The notes under the pieces are model-generated. The model did no database searches. It saw only the letters and a program-made list of their open reading frames with translations, and had not been told where the DNA came from. From the IMG/VR virus record IMGVR_UViG_3300042455_000580, positions 1 through 42,917 of that record: a stretch of DNA of 42,917 bases. One strand, given 5' to 3'. The translations under genes and the position numbers were made by a program. Positions 34,264 to 40,335 of this stretch are shown here, one piece after another; position 1 is the first letter of the stretch; every line of letters begins with the position of its first letter. Origin of the DNA: a virus.

Positions 34264-34380
34264 ATGTATAGAATAGCAAAAGATATTTGGATGGTTTCAA
34301 TCATCATTGTATTTTCAGTAGTGTGTTTAGCTGAATTTATTTTTTTAGAAACTTATGAAAAGTTTTTTAGAAAAGACTAG
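34264..34380 (+). CDS. Tiny single-span membrane protein
   Basis: A 38-residue ORF with a single hydrophobic segment (about residues 9-29: M-V-S-I-I-I-V-F-S-V-V-C-L-A-E-F-I-F-L) followed by a Lys/Phe-rich tail. It starts 4 bp after the previous stop. Small inner-membrane proteins of this kind are common among phage early genes (host takeover, lysis timing), but no function can be assigned. Its stop codon lies within the -33 region of the next promoter. Confidence 0.5.
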   Translation: MYRIAKDIWMVSIIIVFSVVCLAEFIFLETYEKFFRKD

Positions 34381-34408
34381 GAAATGTGAAAACTTTTACC
34401 TATCTTTA
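34378..34408 (+). promoter_or_regulatory. Host-type promoter, leader copy 1
   Basis: TAGGAAATGTG at the -33 region and TATCTTTA at 34401-34408, spacer 20. The promoter and leader up to AAAGAT-ATG are nearly repeated at 34783. Confidence 0.7.
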
Positions 34409-34444
34409 TAGAGTAATAAGAGTTAAACATAAAACAACAAAGAT

Positions 34445-34765
34445 ATGAAAAACTACAATAACCCAATCGTTGACGCATTTATTGCCAAAGTTAATTTAGA
34501 AATTGCAGAATACTACGCAACTAGTTTATCAAACTTAACTGTGCCAGTATTAGAGATGCGAGTTGGTACTAAATTTATTAAATTGATTAAGGATGGCTCG
34601 GTGTGGGGTTTTATCTCTCGTTACGAAGGTGAATACAAAGGAGTACCAATTAAGAAAGGTGATTTAATGAAAGCCGCTTCTCGTGACTCTCCTGCCAAAC
34701 ATAGTAGAGGAAACATCATTGATGGAACTGCAGCATACGGCGTATGGGGTGTAAATTATTTGTAA
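34445..34765 (+). CDS. Conserved small phage protein
   Basis: A 106-residue protein. The C-terminal block K-K-G-D-L-M-K-A-A-S-R-D-S-P-A-K-H-S-R-G-N-I-I-D-G looks like a conserved, functional surface; the middle (V-G-T-K-F-I-K-L) is strand-like. I recall similar proteins of unknown role in other T4-like phages. It is monocistronic, between two copies of the same promoter-leader module. Confidence 0.65.
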   Translation: MKNYNNPIVDAFIAKVNLEIAEYYATSLSNLTVPVLEMRVGTKFIKLIKDGSVWGFISRYEGEYKGVPIKKGDLMKAASRDSPAKHSRGNIIDGTAAYGVWGVNYL

Positions 34766-34782
34766 AATAAATGGTTAAAAAT

Positions 34783-34813
34783 TAGGAAATGTGAATTTTT
34801 TTGCTTACCTTTA
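34783..34813 (+). promoter_or_regulatory. Host-type promoter, leader copy 2
   Basis: TAGGAAATGTG and TACCTTTA (34806-34813), spacer 20. Sequence and spacing repeat the module at 34378, including the GAGTTAAACAT leader segment. Confidence 0.68.
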
Positions 34814-34844
34814 TAGAGTAGTGAGAGTTAAACATTAAAAAGAT

Positions 34845-35225
34845 ATGAAAAGAGAACAAAATTACAAAACAATTTTTAGTGATATAGATGGGACTTTGAT
34901 TGAGCAAGTTCGTTTTGAAGATTTAAATCCAAATGTGGTAAATGTTTTACCAGGTGTTGCGGAGAAAATGAATGAATGGTATGAAGCCGGACATCACATT
35001 GTATTAACTACTGCTAGGCCGTGGAACTTGGAACTAATCACTAAACAACAAATGGAAACCGCAGGTATTCGTTATCACCAAATCGTAATGGGTATCGGAC
35101 GAGAAGAAAGAATTTTAATCAACAACAATTCAAAGGGTGAGCCCGAAAACGCACGTGCTATGGCAGTTGCCGTTGGTAGGGATGCTGGGTTCATCAATTC
35201 GAATTGGGAAAATGTAGGACTTTAA
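34845..35225 (+). CDS. HAD-superfamily phosphatase-like protein
   Basis: A 126-residue protein with HAD motif I D13-I-D15-G-T and motif II T-T-A-R-P. Where motif IV would give an Asp pair, it reads I-L-I-N-N-N, so at least one metal-binding Asp is replaced by Asn. Short HAD proteins of this size in phages resemble sugar or nucleotide phosphatases. With the change in motif IV, activity is uncertain. It is followed 3 bp later by a tiny HTH gene. Confidence 0.8.
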   Translation: MKREQNYKTIFSDIDGTLIEQVRFEDLNPNVVNVLPGVAEKMNEWYEAGHHIVLTTARPWNLELITKQQMETAGIRYHQIVMGIGREERILINNNSKGEPENARAMAVAVGRDAGFINSNWENVGL

Positions 35226-35228
35226 TAA

Positions 35229-35402
35229 ATGTTAAAAGGCGAACAACATCCAAACCACAAACTAACGGATGTACAGGTTATATCTATCAGACACCTATGG
35301 GAAATAGGACATCGTAATTTGAAAGTAATTGCAAGAAACAATGGAGTATCAACTACCAATGTTCGTAAGATAGTTAAAAGGCAAATTTGGACACATATTT
35401 AA
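35229..35402 (+). CDS. Tiny helix-turn-helix protein
   Basis: A 57-residue ORF. The N-terminus (G-E-Q-H-P-N-H-K-L-T) and the rest (V-I-S-I-R-H-L-W-E-I-G, then L-K-V-I-A-R-N-N-G-V-S-T-T-N-V-R-K-I-V) match the DNA-binding HTH module often found at the C-terminus of phage HNH homing endonucleases. No HNH part is present nearby, so this is either a remnant or a stand-alone small regulator. It starts 3 bp after the HAD gene. Confidence 0.62.
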   Translation: MLKGEQHPNHKLTDVQVISIRHLWEIGHRNLKVIARNNGVSTTNVRKIVKRQIWTHI

Positions 35403-35412
35403 AAAAAATATA

Positions 35413-35420
35413 TATTTATA
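35413..35420 (+). promoter_or_regulatory. Late-type promoter motif TATTTATA
   Basis: The motif lies in an A/T-rich gap 19 bp before the ATG at 35440, the same spacing as at 8470. Confidence 0.5.
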
Positions 35421-35439
35421 CTATATAAACAATTAAACT

Positions 35440-36240
35440 ATGTCTAAACATTTATTGAACGAAGCGGTAGATGAACTATCTACGTTAAGTATATACTTAC
35501 AAAGAACAAAGCAAAAGTTGCAAGAGCAAATGATTGCAGAGGGTGTTGATGACCCTGGTATCTTTAAGTGTGTATTTTTAGCAGGTGGAGCCGGTAGTGG
35601 TAAGGGTTATATGGCAAAAGAAATATTTGGTGTATCTGATTATACAAAATTCGCACCGGCTGGTTTAAAAGTAGTTAATTCAGATGCTGCATTTGAAGCT
35701 GAATTAAAAAAGAATGGCATCAGTCCAAAAGATTTATCAAAAATTGAGAAGGAAGACCCTCAATTGTGGGATAAGATACAAGGAAACGCACCAGATTCGA
35801 TGCGTAATGTGGCTAAAGGTATAACAAAACAATTAAAAGATTTCTATGAGGCTGGTAGATTGGGAATGATTATTGATGGAACTGGACATGATTATAGTAA
35901 AATAGCTAAACAAAAAGGACACGCAGAAGAGTTGGGGTATGATTGTTATATGGTATTTGTAAATACATCTTTGGAAGTAGCAAAAGAAAATAATAGAAAA
36001 AGAGCAAGAACATTATCGGATGAACTAGTTTCAAAGACTTGGAAAGATGTTCAAGAAAATCTTGGTAAGTTCCAACAATTATTTGGTGGATATAAATTTT
36101 CAATTGTTGATAATTCAGTAAAGGGCGTTAAGCATGGTGATGTAACAAAAGCAGCATCTAGATTTTTAGCACAACCAATAACAAATCCAATTGCTAAAAA
36201 ATGGATAGCAACTGCAAGAGCATTAAAAAGTATGAAATAG
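35440..36240 (+). CDS. P-loop kinase-like protein
   Basis: A 266-residue protein with Walker A G-G-A-G-S-G-K-G (49-56) after a helical N-terminus, then V-V-N-S-D-A-A-F-E (possible catalytic Asp), M-I-I-D-G-T-G-H-D (Walker B-like strand) and a basic helix N-N-R-K-R-A-R-T that may be the lid. This layout fits zeta-toxin/polynucleotide kinase-type P-loop kinases found in large phages. The substrate is unknown. Its own late-type motif suggests late expression. Confidence 0.78.
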   Translation: MSKHLLNEAVDELSTLSIYLQRTKQKLQEQMIAEGVDDPGIFKCVFLAGGAGSGKGYMAKEIFGVSDYTKFAPAGLKVVNSDAAFEAELKKNGISPKDLSKIEKEDPQLWDKIQGNAPDSMRNVAKGITKQLKDFYEAGRLGMIIDGTGHDYSKIAKQKGHAEELGYDCYMVFVNTSLEVAKENNRKRARTLSDELVSKTWKDVQENLGKFQQLFGGYKFSIVDNSVKGVKHGDVTKAASRFLAQPITNPIAKKWIATARALKSMK

Positions 36241-36254
36241 GAGAATAATAAGTT

Positions 36255-36857
36255 ATGATTAGTTACGAAGAAATTGGTTTTTTAAATCATAAAATTTACA
36301 AAATACCTATAAGTGGTATTGATAATAAAAAGGTTATTACTGAAGTCCAAATTGATAGGGATTTGTGGATGCCAGATAAGAGATTCAATGATACTCGTAT
36401 GAGAGCACCTGGTTTACAAATGGATGGCCAAACTCTATGTGGTGATGAGACACGTAATATGTTTTCATTGTGTTATAATAAAGTAAGAGATTTTTTTACG
36501 GAGTTAAATAATGAAAAGTATTTAAGTGGATACCAAAGAACTTGGATATACATAGCAGTACCCGAATTAAAGGAAGCACATTATCACAATCATTTAAAAT
36601 TTCATCCAGATTTCGATACATTTACAGATTGGACTTGGGTATATTATGTACAAGTTCCTAATAATTGTAAAGGACCAGAAGGTAAATTGTTTTTTAGAGA
36701 TGATAAAGACCATAGTATAACACATACATTTTTTCCAGAAGAAGGATACATCTATGCATTTGATGCAAATTTGGAACATCTACCATCTCTAGCACCTACA
36801 TCTACAAAAGAAAGAATAGTAGCAGCTGGAAATGTTATTTTAAATTTTGAAAATTAA
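36255..36857 (+). CDS. 2OG-Fe(II) oxygenase-like protein 1
   Basis: A 200-residue double-stranded beta-helix type protein. The likely iron-binding motif is the H109-Y-H111-N-H113 cluster, the distal His is His175 (L-E-H-L), and a 2OG-binding Arg is Arg187 (K-E-R-I). The strand G-K-L-F-F-R-D-D between them fits the fold. It is the first of three neighbouring genes with this pattern. A GGAG site lies 11 bp before the ATG. The substrate is unknown; protein, nucleic acid or small-molecule hydroxylation are all possible. Confidence 0.72.
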   Translation: MISYEEIGFLNHKIYKIPISGIDNKKVITEVQIDRDLWMPDKRFNDTRMRAPGLQMDGQTLCGDETRNMFSLCYNKVRDFFTELNNEKYLSGYQRTWIYIAVPELKEAHYHNHLKFHPDFDTFTDWTWVYYVQVPNNCKGPEGKLFFRDDKDHSITHTFFPEEGYIYAFDANLEHLPSLAPTSTKERIVAAGNVILNFEN

Positions 36858-36860
36858 ATT

Positions 36861-37421
36861 ATGATTAAAGGGATTGAATGTCCATATATCATTTCCAAAC
36901 TATCGGAGCATGATTTAATAAAGGAAGATGTTTTAGATTTAATTAATGATGCTGAATCAAATCGTTATACATACGCAGAAGATTATACTGATATAACGAG
37001 AACTGATTGGAATATTAGTAGAGATATTGAAAGAGAATACACAAAAATTGCAATGCCTCCTATTGTGGCATTAATGCAAAACAGATTTTTAGAATTGGGT
37101 TATAATGAAATGAACATACATAATGTATGGTTTCAACAATACAAAAAAGGTTCAGAGCATGGTTGGCATGTTCACTTAAATTGCCAATTTACCAATGTTT
37201 ATTATTTAGATTTACCAGAAGGGGCCCCTAAAACGCAACTTTTAAATCCAATGAACCAAAAAGAGATTATAGAGTTAGATGTAAATGAAGGTGATGTTTT
37301 AACATTCCCAAGTTTCATTTTACATAGAGCACCAAATGTGGAAAGTAATATAGTAAAAACTATTATATCATTTAATTCAGATTGTAATATTAAATCAGTT
37401 GCTGGTTTATACGATTTTTAA
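36861..37421 (+). CDS. 2OG-Fe(II) oxygenase-like protein 2
   Basis: A 186-residue protein with H100-G-W-H103-V-H105 followed by strands (T-N-V-Y-Y-L-D-L), a distal His155 (F-I-L-H-R-A-P) after V-N-E-G-D-V-L-T-F-P-S, and Lys166 where many family members have Arg; prolyl hydroxylases also use Lys there. This matches the putative 2OG-Fe(II) oxygenase group common in marine phages. It starts 3 bp after the previous gene, forming a likely operon. Confidence 0.8.
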   Translation: MIKGIECPYIISKLSEHDLIKEDVLDLINDAESNRYTYAEDYTDITRTDWNISRDIEREYTKIAMPPIVALMQNRFLELGYNEMNIHNVWFQQYKKGSEHGWHVHLNCQFTNVYYLDLPEGAPKTQLLNPMNQKEIIELDVNEGDVLTFPSFILHRAPNVESNIVKTIISFNSDCNIKSVAGLYDF

Positions 37422-37451
37422 AAAAGTTATAATAAACTTAAAAGATTAGAT

Positions 37452-37988
37452 ATGCAAAGTATTGATATTTTTCCAATAAGAATATTTGAAAATTATATAG
37501 AAGTTCCAGATTCTTTAACCGATGGTATTAGGGAAGATATAAAAGATGATACCAAATACGATACTCCAATTGATTGGGATGGCGGTGTGTATTCATCTTT
37601 TAATTATGAAAGCAAACTATTATATGGTACTAAAGAGCATAATCAAATAATAGATAATGTTATAGAAATAGTTAAAACTACACCACCTTACAATGGATTT
37701 GGTGATAATTTTATTTATGAATATAATATGTGGTGGAATTATTATACGGCGGGAAAGTATCAAGAATACCATAGCCATGCTAACAATATACTTTCTGGAG
37801 TTTGGTATTTGAATGATTCAAATGCACATACCGTATTTTGTGATAGGGGTCTTAAACACAAAGTTTTACCAACGAAAGGTAAAATAGTTTTCTTCCCATC
37901 GTACCTACCACACTATGTAGAACCATCCGATGATGAAAGAATGACAGTAGCATTCAATTTTCAATTATCAAAGCGGAACGTAAAATAA
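37452..37988 (+). CDS. 2OG-Fe(II) oxygenase-like protein 3
   Basis: A 178-residue protein of the same group: Y-H107-S-H109-A-N-N then S-G-V-W-Y-L, F-F-P-S-Y-L-P-H154, and Arg163 (D-E-R-M-T-V-A-F-N). The pattern is the clearest of the three. It lies 30 bp after gene 2 and is the last protein gene before the RNA cluster. The three proteins share fold features but little sequence, so they are old paralogues or separate acquisitions. Confidence 0.82.
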   Translation: MQSIDIFPIRIFENYIEVPDSLTDGIREDIKDDTKYDTPIDWDGGVYSSFNYESKLLYGTKEHNQIIDNVIEIVKTTPPYNGFGDNFIYEYNMWWNYYTAGKYQEYHSHANNILSGVWYLNDSNAHTVFCDRGLKHKVLPTKGKIVFFPSYLPHYVEPSDDERMTVAFNFQLSKRNVK

Positions 37989-38007
37989 AAAAAAAGATAT
38001 ATATAAT

Positions 38008-38038
38008 TTGGAATTACGAAAAAAGTTTCGTATATTTG
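38008..38038 (+). promoter_or_regulatory. Host-type promoter of the tmRNA, with inverted repeat
   Basis: TTG at 38008-38010, a 20-bp spacer and TATATTTG at 38031-38038. TACGAAA (38015-38021) and TTTCGTA (38026-38032) form an inverted repeat in the spacer, overlapping the -7 box. Confidence 0.83.
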
Positions 38039-38057
38039 TAAACGTTATTTGAAATAT

Positions 38058-38443
38058 GGGGATGACCGGCTTTTGACAGGTATGAAGACTGGTTGTATTG
38101 ATGCAAGTAAGGTTAGATGGAAACCTTTGAAGACCTATCAAACAATAAGTGCAAACGTAGAATTATCTACAATGACGTTCGAAGATGCTATGGCATGGAT
38201 GAACTCATTCGATTACGCAGTAGCTGCCTAATCAATCCCGCATCACTCGTGGGACTTAAAAAGAAGTGAACAATTTAAGGTCTCGTTTGAGGTTCTACCT
38301 ATTAAAGTGAATCTTCCACATTTGAGAGTGGCAATGGCAAAATAGAAACTCTATATTTTTTCAGTTTAGAAAAATTGAATAAACTTGTGAACGATTTACA
38401 TTAGAAACTTATTTGGACTTGGGTTCGAATCCCAACATCTCCA
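38058..38443 (+). ncRNA. ssrA: Transfer-messenger RNA (tmRNA)
   Basis: The 5' end GGGGATG pairs with the 3' end CATCTCC (38436-38442) as a tRNA-like acceptor. It includes the G3-U70 pair needed for alanine charging and A73 as discriminator. The T arm has GGGTTCGAATCCC. After the 5' domain with GACCGGC and GACAGGT, a resume-type GCA codon at 38151 opens a 26-codon tag frame ending in D-Y-A-V-A-A and TAA at 38229. The A-V-A-A end is the degradation signal type of tmRNA tags. The tag is longer than the usual 8-15 residues of bacteria. Pseudoknot-like segments follow to 38400. CCA is not encoded. It would rescue stalled ribosomes and tag incomplete proteins during infection. Confidence 0.93.
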
Positions 38444-38445
38444 CA

Positions 38446-38499
38446 AAAAATAAATGAGAAATCATTTGGATATATGAAAAAAGTTTCGTATATTTGTAT
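38446..38499 (+). repeat. 54-bp promoter repeat, copy 1
   Basis: Identical to 38584-38637. Each copy holds a complete promoter (TTG, 20-bp spacer, TATATTTG) directly upstream of an RNA gene. Confidence 0.92.
38466..38496 (+). promoter_or_regulatory. Host-type promoter of the initiator tRNA
   Basis: TTG 38466-38468, a 20-bp spacer and TATATTTG 38489-38496. The spacer has an imperfect form of the TACGAAA/TTTCGTA repeat. Confidence 0.82.
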
Positions 38500-38509
38500 C
38501 ATAATAAAT

Positions 38510-38584
38510 CGCGGGGAGGATGTTGGTTTCCCACCGGTCTCATAAGCCAGGTCTACGATAGTTCGATTCTGTCTCCCGCAACCA
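38510..38584 (+). tRNA. Initiator tRNA-fMet (CAT)
   Basis: 5' CGCGGGG pairs with TCCCGCA, leaving the C1-A72 mismatch that marks bacterial initiator tRNAs. The anticodon loop is CTCATAA, and the T arm is GATAG-TTCGATT-CTGTC. Encoded A73 and CCA complete the 3' end. It resembles E. coli tRNA-fMet at both ends. Confidence 0.9.
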
Positions 38585-38637
38585 AAAATAAATGAGAAAT
38601 CATTTGGATATATGAAAAAAGTTTCGTATATTTGTAT
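38584..38637 (+). repeat. 54-bp promoter repeat, copy 2
   Basis: Identical to 38446-38499, offset 138 bp. It precedes the small structured RNA. Confidence 0.92.
38604..38634 (+). promoter_or_regulatory. Host-type promoter of the small structured RNA
   Basis: TTG 38604-38606, a 20-bp spacer and TATATTTG 38627-38634. It is the promoter inside repeat copy 2, so transcription should start at about 38641. Confidence 0.8.
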
Positions 38638-38640
38638 TAT

Positions 38641-38728
38641 AGAAAATGAGGTTAGTATGCCGGTGTGGAGAAGTCCGGTGTTAAGAGGACCCGAGAGGTA
38701 GAAATACCATCCCACTACTCATCCAACA
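38641..38728 (+). ncRNA. Small structured RNA with tRNA-like ends
   Basis: A complete promoter directly upstream implies a separate transcript. Its ends pair: ATGAG (38646-38650) and TAGT (38653-38656) with ACTA-CTCAT (38714-38722), followed by CCA (38723-38725). Inside are the hairpins GTCC/GGAC (38673-38676 with 38687-38690) and GGTA-GAAA-TACC (38697-38708). No anticodon arm or TTCRA T-loop is seen, so it is not a normal tRNA. It could be a tRNA mimic or a degenerate tRNA. Function unknown. Confidence 0.55.
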
Positions 38729-38748
38729 AAAAAAAAGTAAAAATAATT

Positions 38749-38778
38749 TTGATATATGGAAAAAGTTTCGTATATTTG
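38749..38778 (+). promoter_or_regulatory. Host-type promoter of the large structured RNA
   Basis: TTG 38749-38751, a 19-bp spacer and TATATTTG 38771-38778. The first helix of the RNA begins within 10 bp of the expected start. Confidence 0.8.
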
Positions 38779-38784
38779 TATTAT

Positions 38785-39698
38785 AGATTTGAGACCAATA
38801 GGTGATGAAAGATACTCGGTTAATCAAATTAAAAATGTTCTTTAAAATATAAGCACATAGTAGACTAGTTCTACATAGTGTACATCGGCCGCCTATGGTC
38901 GTGAAATAAACTACGAAAGTAGGATAAAGTGAATCATTTGGTTTAAGTGATTTGCGGCTTCGAAAGGAGCTTGAGTAGGCAAGTGGAATATCATTTCACC
39001 TTTAGTATTGAGGGTAACACTGTAAAGAGGGTGGTGAAATGACTGGGCTAAAGTAGATAGTTCAGTTGAGGTGGGAACACCAATAAGAATAATCCATAGA
39101 GTTATTGCGAGAAACTGAAACTTAATCCCTTTCAACAATTGCGTGATTCAATATTAGAGTTTGCTTAAAACCGAAAGGTAAGATAAAGTACGAGTGGTGT
39201 CGTTATTATCCTTACTCTTCACCTACCAAGGTAGGAGTTATGAAGCAAACTTAAAGTATGGTGTTAGGGATAACACATCGAGTAGTTCAGTATTCTGTTG
39301 TTCAAAAGATAACGGAGCAGGTTGGCGAACCACTACTTGAAACCATCTACAAACCAAACTCAATTTGCCGGTTAGTGCAAACTATAAACAAAAAGAGCAA
39401 AAGTGTTCGTCAGTTGCAAACGAAAGGTGCGTACATAGTAGGGAGTTGTTCCTTGCCACGATACCTCCGCAAGAGGTCTGTGATTCTTTCGAAAAACTTC
39501 TAACACCGCAAGTGTGAATCTGTTCGGCAGAGTAGAAGAAGCGGAGTAAAGAGAGAGTAGTTTGTAACTTTATGAGTGGTTGGCTTAACTAACCCGCATT
39601 GAATCGGTACTATCCAAAAGATAGTGGAAAAGTTGGGAAACAATAATCCAACGAAAGCTGGTTCTTTTACGTGAGTATTCTCATCCGTAATAATATAA
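38785..39698 (+). ncRNA. Large ornate structured RNA (about 0.9 kb), GOLLD/ROOL-like candidate
   Basis: No credible gene lies here, but the sequence is dense in hairpins. Examples: CTAC-GAAA-GTAG (38911), GCTTC-GAAA-GGAGC (38957), GGTG-GGAA-CACC (39070), ACC-GAAA-GGT (39170), GTGTTA-GGGA-TAACAC (39261), ACCTC/GAGGT (39463), ACAC/GTGT (39503), ACTATC/GATAGT (39609) and an 8-bp stem with bulge (39668-39689). Long-range helices are perfect: 38991-39000 with 39033-39042, 39158-39166 with 39243-39251, and CTTCTA 39497 with TAGAAG 39533 closing a three-way junction. Many loops are GNRA. It has its own promoter and ends 1 bp before a tRNA, whose processing by RNase P could form its 3' end. GOLLD and ROOL RNAs are known giant RNAs of phages often next to tRNAs; that identity is inferred. 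Confidence 0.8.
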
Positions 39699-39772
39699 GC
39701 GAGATTGGTGTAATGGTAGCACATCGGCCGTCCAGGTCGGAGGAGGGGGTTCAATTCCTTTGTTTCGCTCCA
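39699..39772 (+). tRNA. tRNA-Gly (TCC), atypical anticodon loop
   Basis: GCGAGAT pairs with GTTTCGC. U73 and CCA are encoded, and T loop TTCAATT is present. The stem TCGGC/GTCGG leaves the loop CGTCCAG with TCC at 34-36. G1-C72, C2-G71, U73 and C35-C36 are glycine identity elements. Position 33 is G instead of U, so function is not certain. Confidence 0.72.
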
Positions 39773-39775
39773 TAA

Positions 39776-39848
39776 GCGGAGAAAGTGTTCCGGTAGCATG
39801 TGTACATTCCTGTACAATGAGGTGGTTCGATTCCATCTCTCCGCTCCA
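39776..39848 (+). tRNA. tRNA-Gly-like (TCC), short anticodon loop
   Basis: GCGGAGA pairs with TCTCCGC, U73-CCA is encoded, and the T arm GGTGG-TTCGATT-CCATC is good. The anticodon stem TGTAC/GTACA leaves a 6-base loop ATTCCT with TCC after U33. One base is missing compared with a normal 7-base loop. Confidence 0.62.
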
Positions 39849-39933
39849 AAATTTAAATTATAAAATAATAACCAATATTACTATTTTTAACTTAAAATAA
39901 AAAAAAGTTATATATATTAAAAGAAAAAAGAAA

Positions 39934-40077
39934 ATGAAAACTCTTAACCTACATACGATAGCTTATCAACCGACATCAAATTTGATGTGGGCAGGCAATC
40001 GCGTGTGTGATTTTAGTTCGAAAGGAATTAAAAATCAGTTAGGGGCAACAATATTAAACGATGTAGACTTGGGATAA
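39934..40077 (+). CDS. 47-residue ORF inside the RNA cluster
   Basis: An ATG ORF of 47 codons after an A-rich leader, followed 29 bp later by a strong terminator. The product has no recognised motif, and neither signal peptide nor membrane segment is evident. Its only support is position: the 84 bp upstream are A/T-rich and could hold a promoter, and the terminator closes the unit. It may be a real small protein or an untranslated RNA. Confidence 0.4.
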   Translation: MKTLNLHTIAYQPTSNLMWAGNRVCDFSSKGIKNQLGATILNDVDLG

Positions 40078-40106
40078 AACCAAACTACATACTTAAATTA
40101 AAACAA

Positions 40107-40136
40107 CCCCTGACTCAAAAAGTTAGGGGTTTTTTT
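40107..40136 (+). terminator. Intrinsic terminator within the RNA cluster
   Basis: CCCCTGACT (40107-40115) pairs with AGTTAGGGG (40121-40129), loop CAAAA, then seven T. It separates the first two downstream tRNAs and the small ORF from the twelve-tRNA run. Confidence 0.9.
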
Positions 40137-40150
40137 ATGTTTAAAAATAA

Positions 40151-40222
40151 GTTGATGTGGCGCAGTGGTAGCGCAGTAGACTGTTAATCTATTGGTCGTA
40201 GGTTCGAATCCTACCATCAACG
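40151..40222 (+). tRNA. tRNA-Asn (GTT)
   Basis: Acceptor GTTGATG/CATCAAC, anticodon loop CTGTTAA, T loop TTCGAAT, discriminator G as expected for Asn. First of a dense run of 12 tRNAs. Confidence 0.95.
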
Positions 40223-40254
40223 CAAGAATAAGTTCTTTGACATAATGGTGAAAT

Positions 40255-40327
40255 AGTGGGTTAGCTCAATTGGTAGAGCGCCGTCTTTACATGGCGGATG
40301 TTGGGGGTTCGAGTCCCTCACTCACTA
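40255..40327 (+). tRNA. tRNA-Val (TAC)
   Basis: AGTGGGT/ACTCACT acceptor, anticodon stem CCGTC/GGCGG with loop TTTACAT, T loop TTCGAGT, A73. Confidence 0.92.
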
Positions 40328-40335
40328 CAATAGAT

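Noticed and set aside
38049-38231. 60-codon ORF ending in DYAVAA
   Set aside because: It lies in the tmRNA; only its last 26 codons, from the GCA at 38151, are the tag frame.
38446-38637. CRISPR array
   Set aside because: Only two long copies of the repeat exist and each is a promoter in front of an RNA gene; there is no spacer pattern or cas gene.
38641-38728. Hammerhead ribozyme
   Set aside because: A GAAA loop is present, but the CUGANGA core sequence is absent.
38785-39698. RNase P RNA, group I/II intron or rRNA fragment as identity of the large RNA
   Set aside because: I see no conserved P4-type core of RNase P, no intron catalytic core or interrupted gene, and no rRNA signature stretches.
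39258-39817. ORFs of 81 (+) and 105 (-) codons
   Set aside because: They cross paired helices of the large RNA and tRNA-Gly, have no ribosome binding site and no protein-like pattern.
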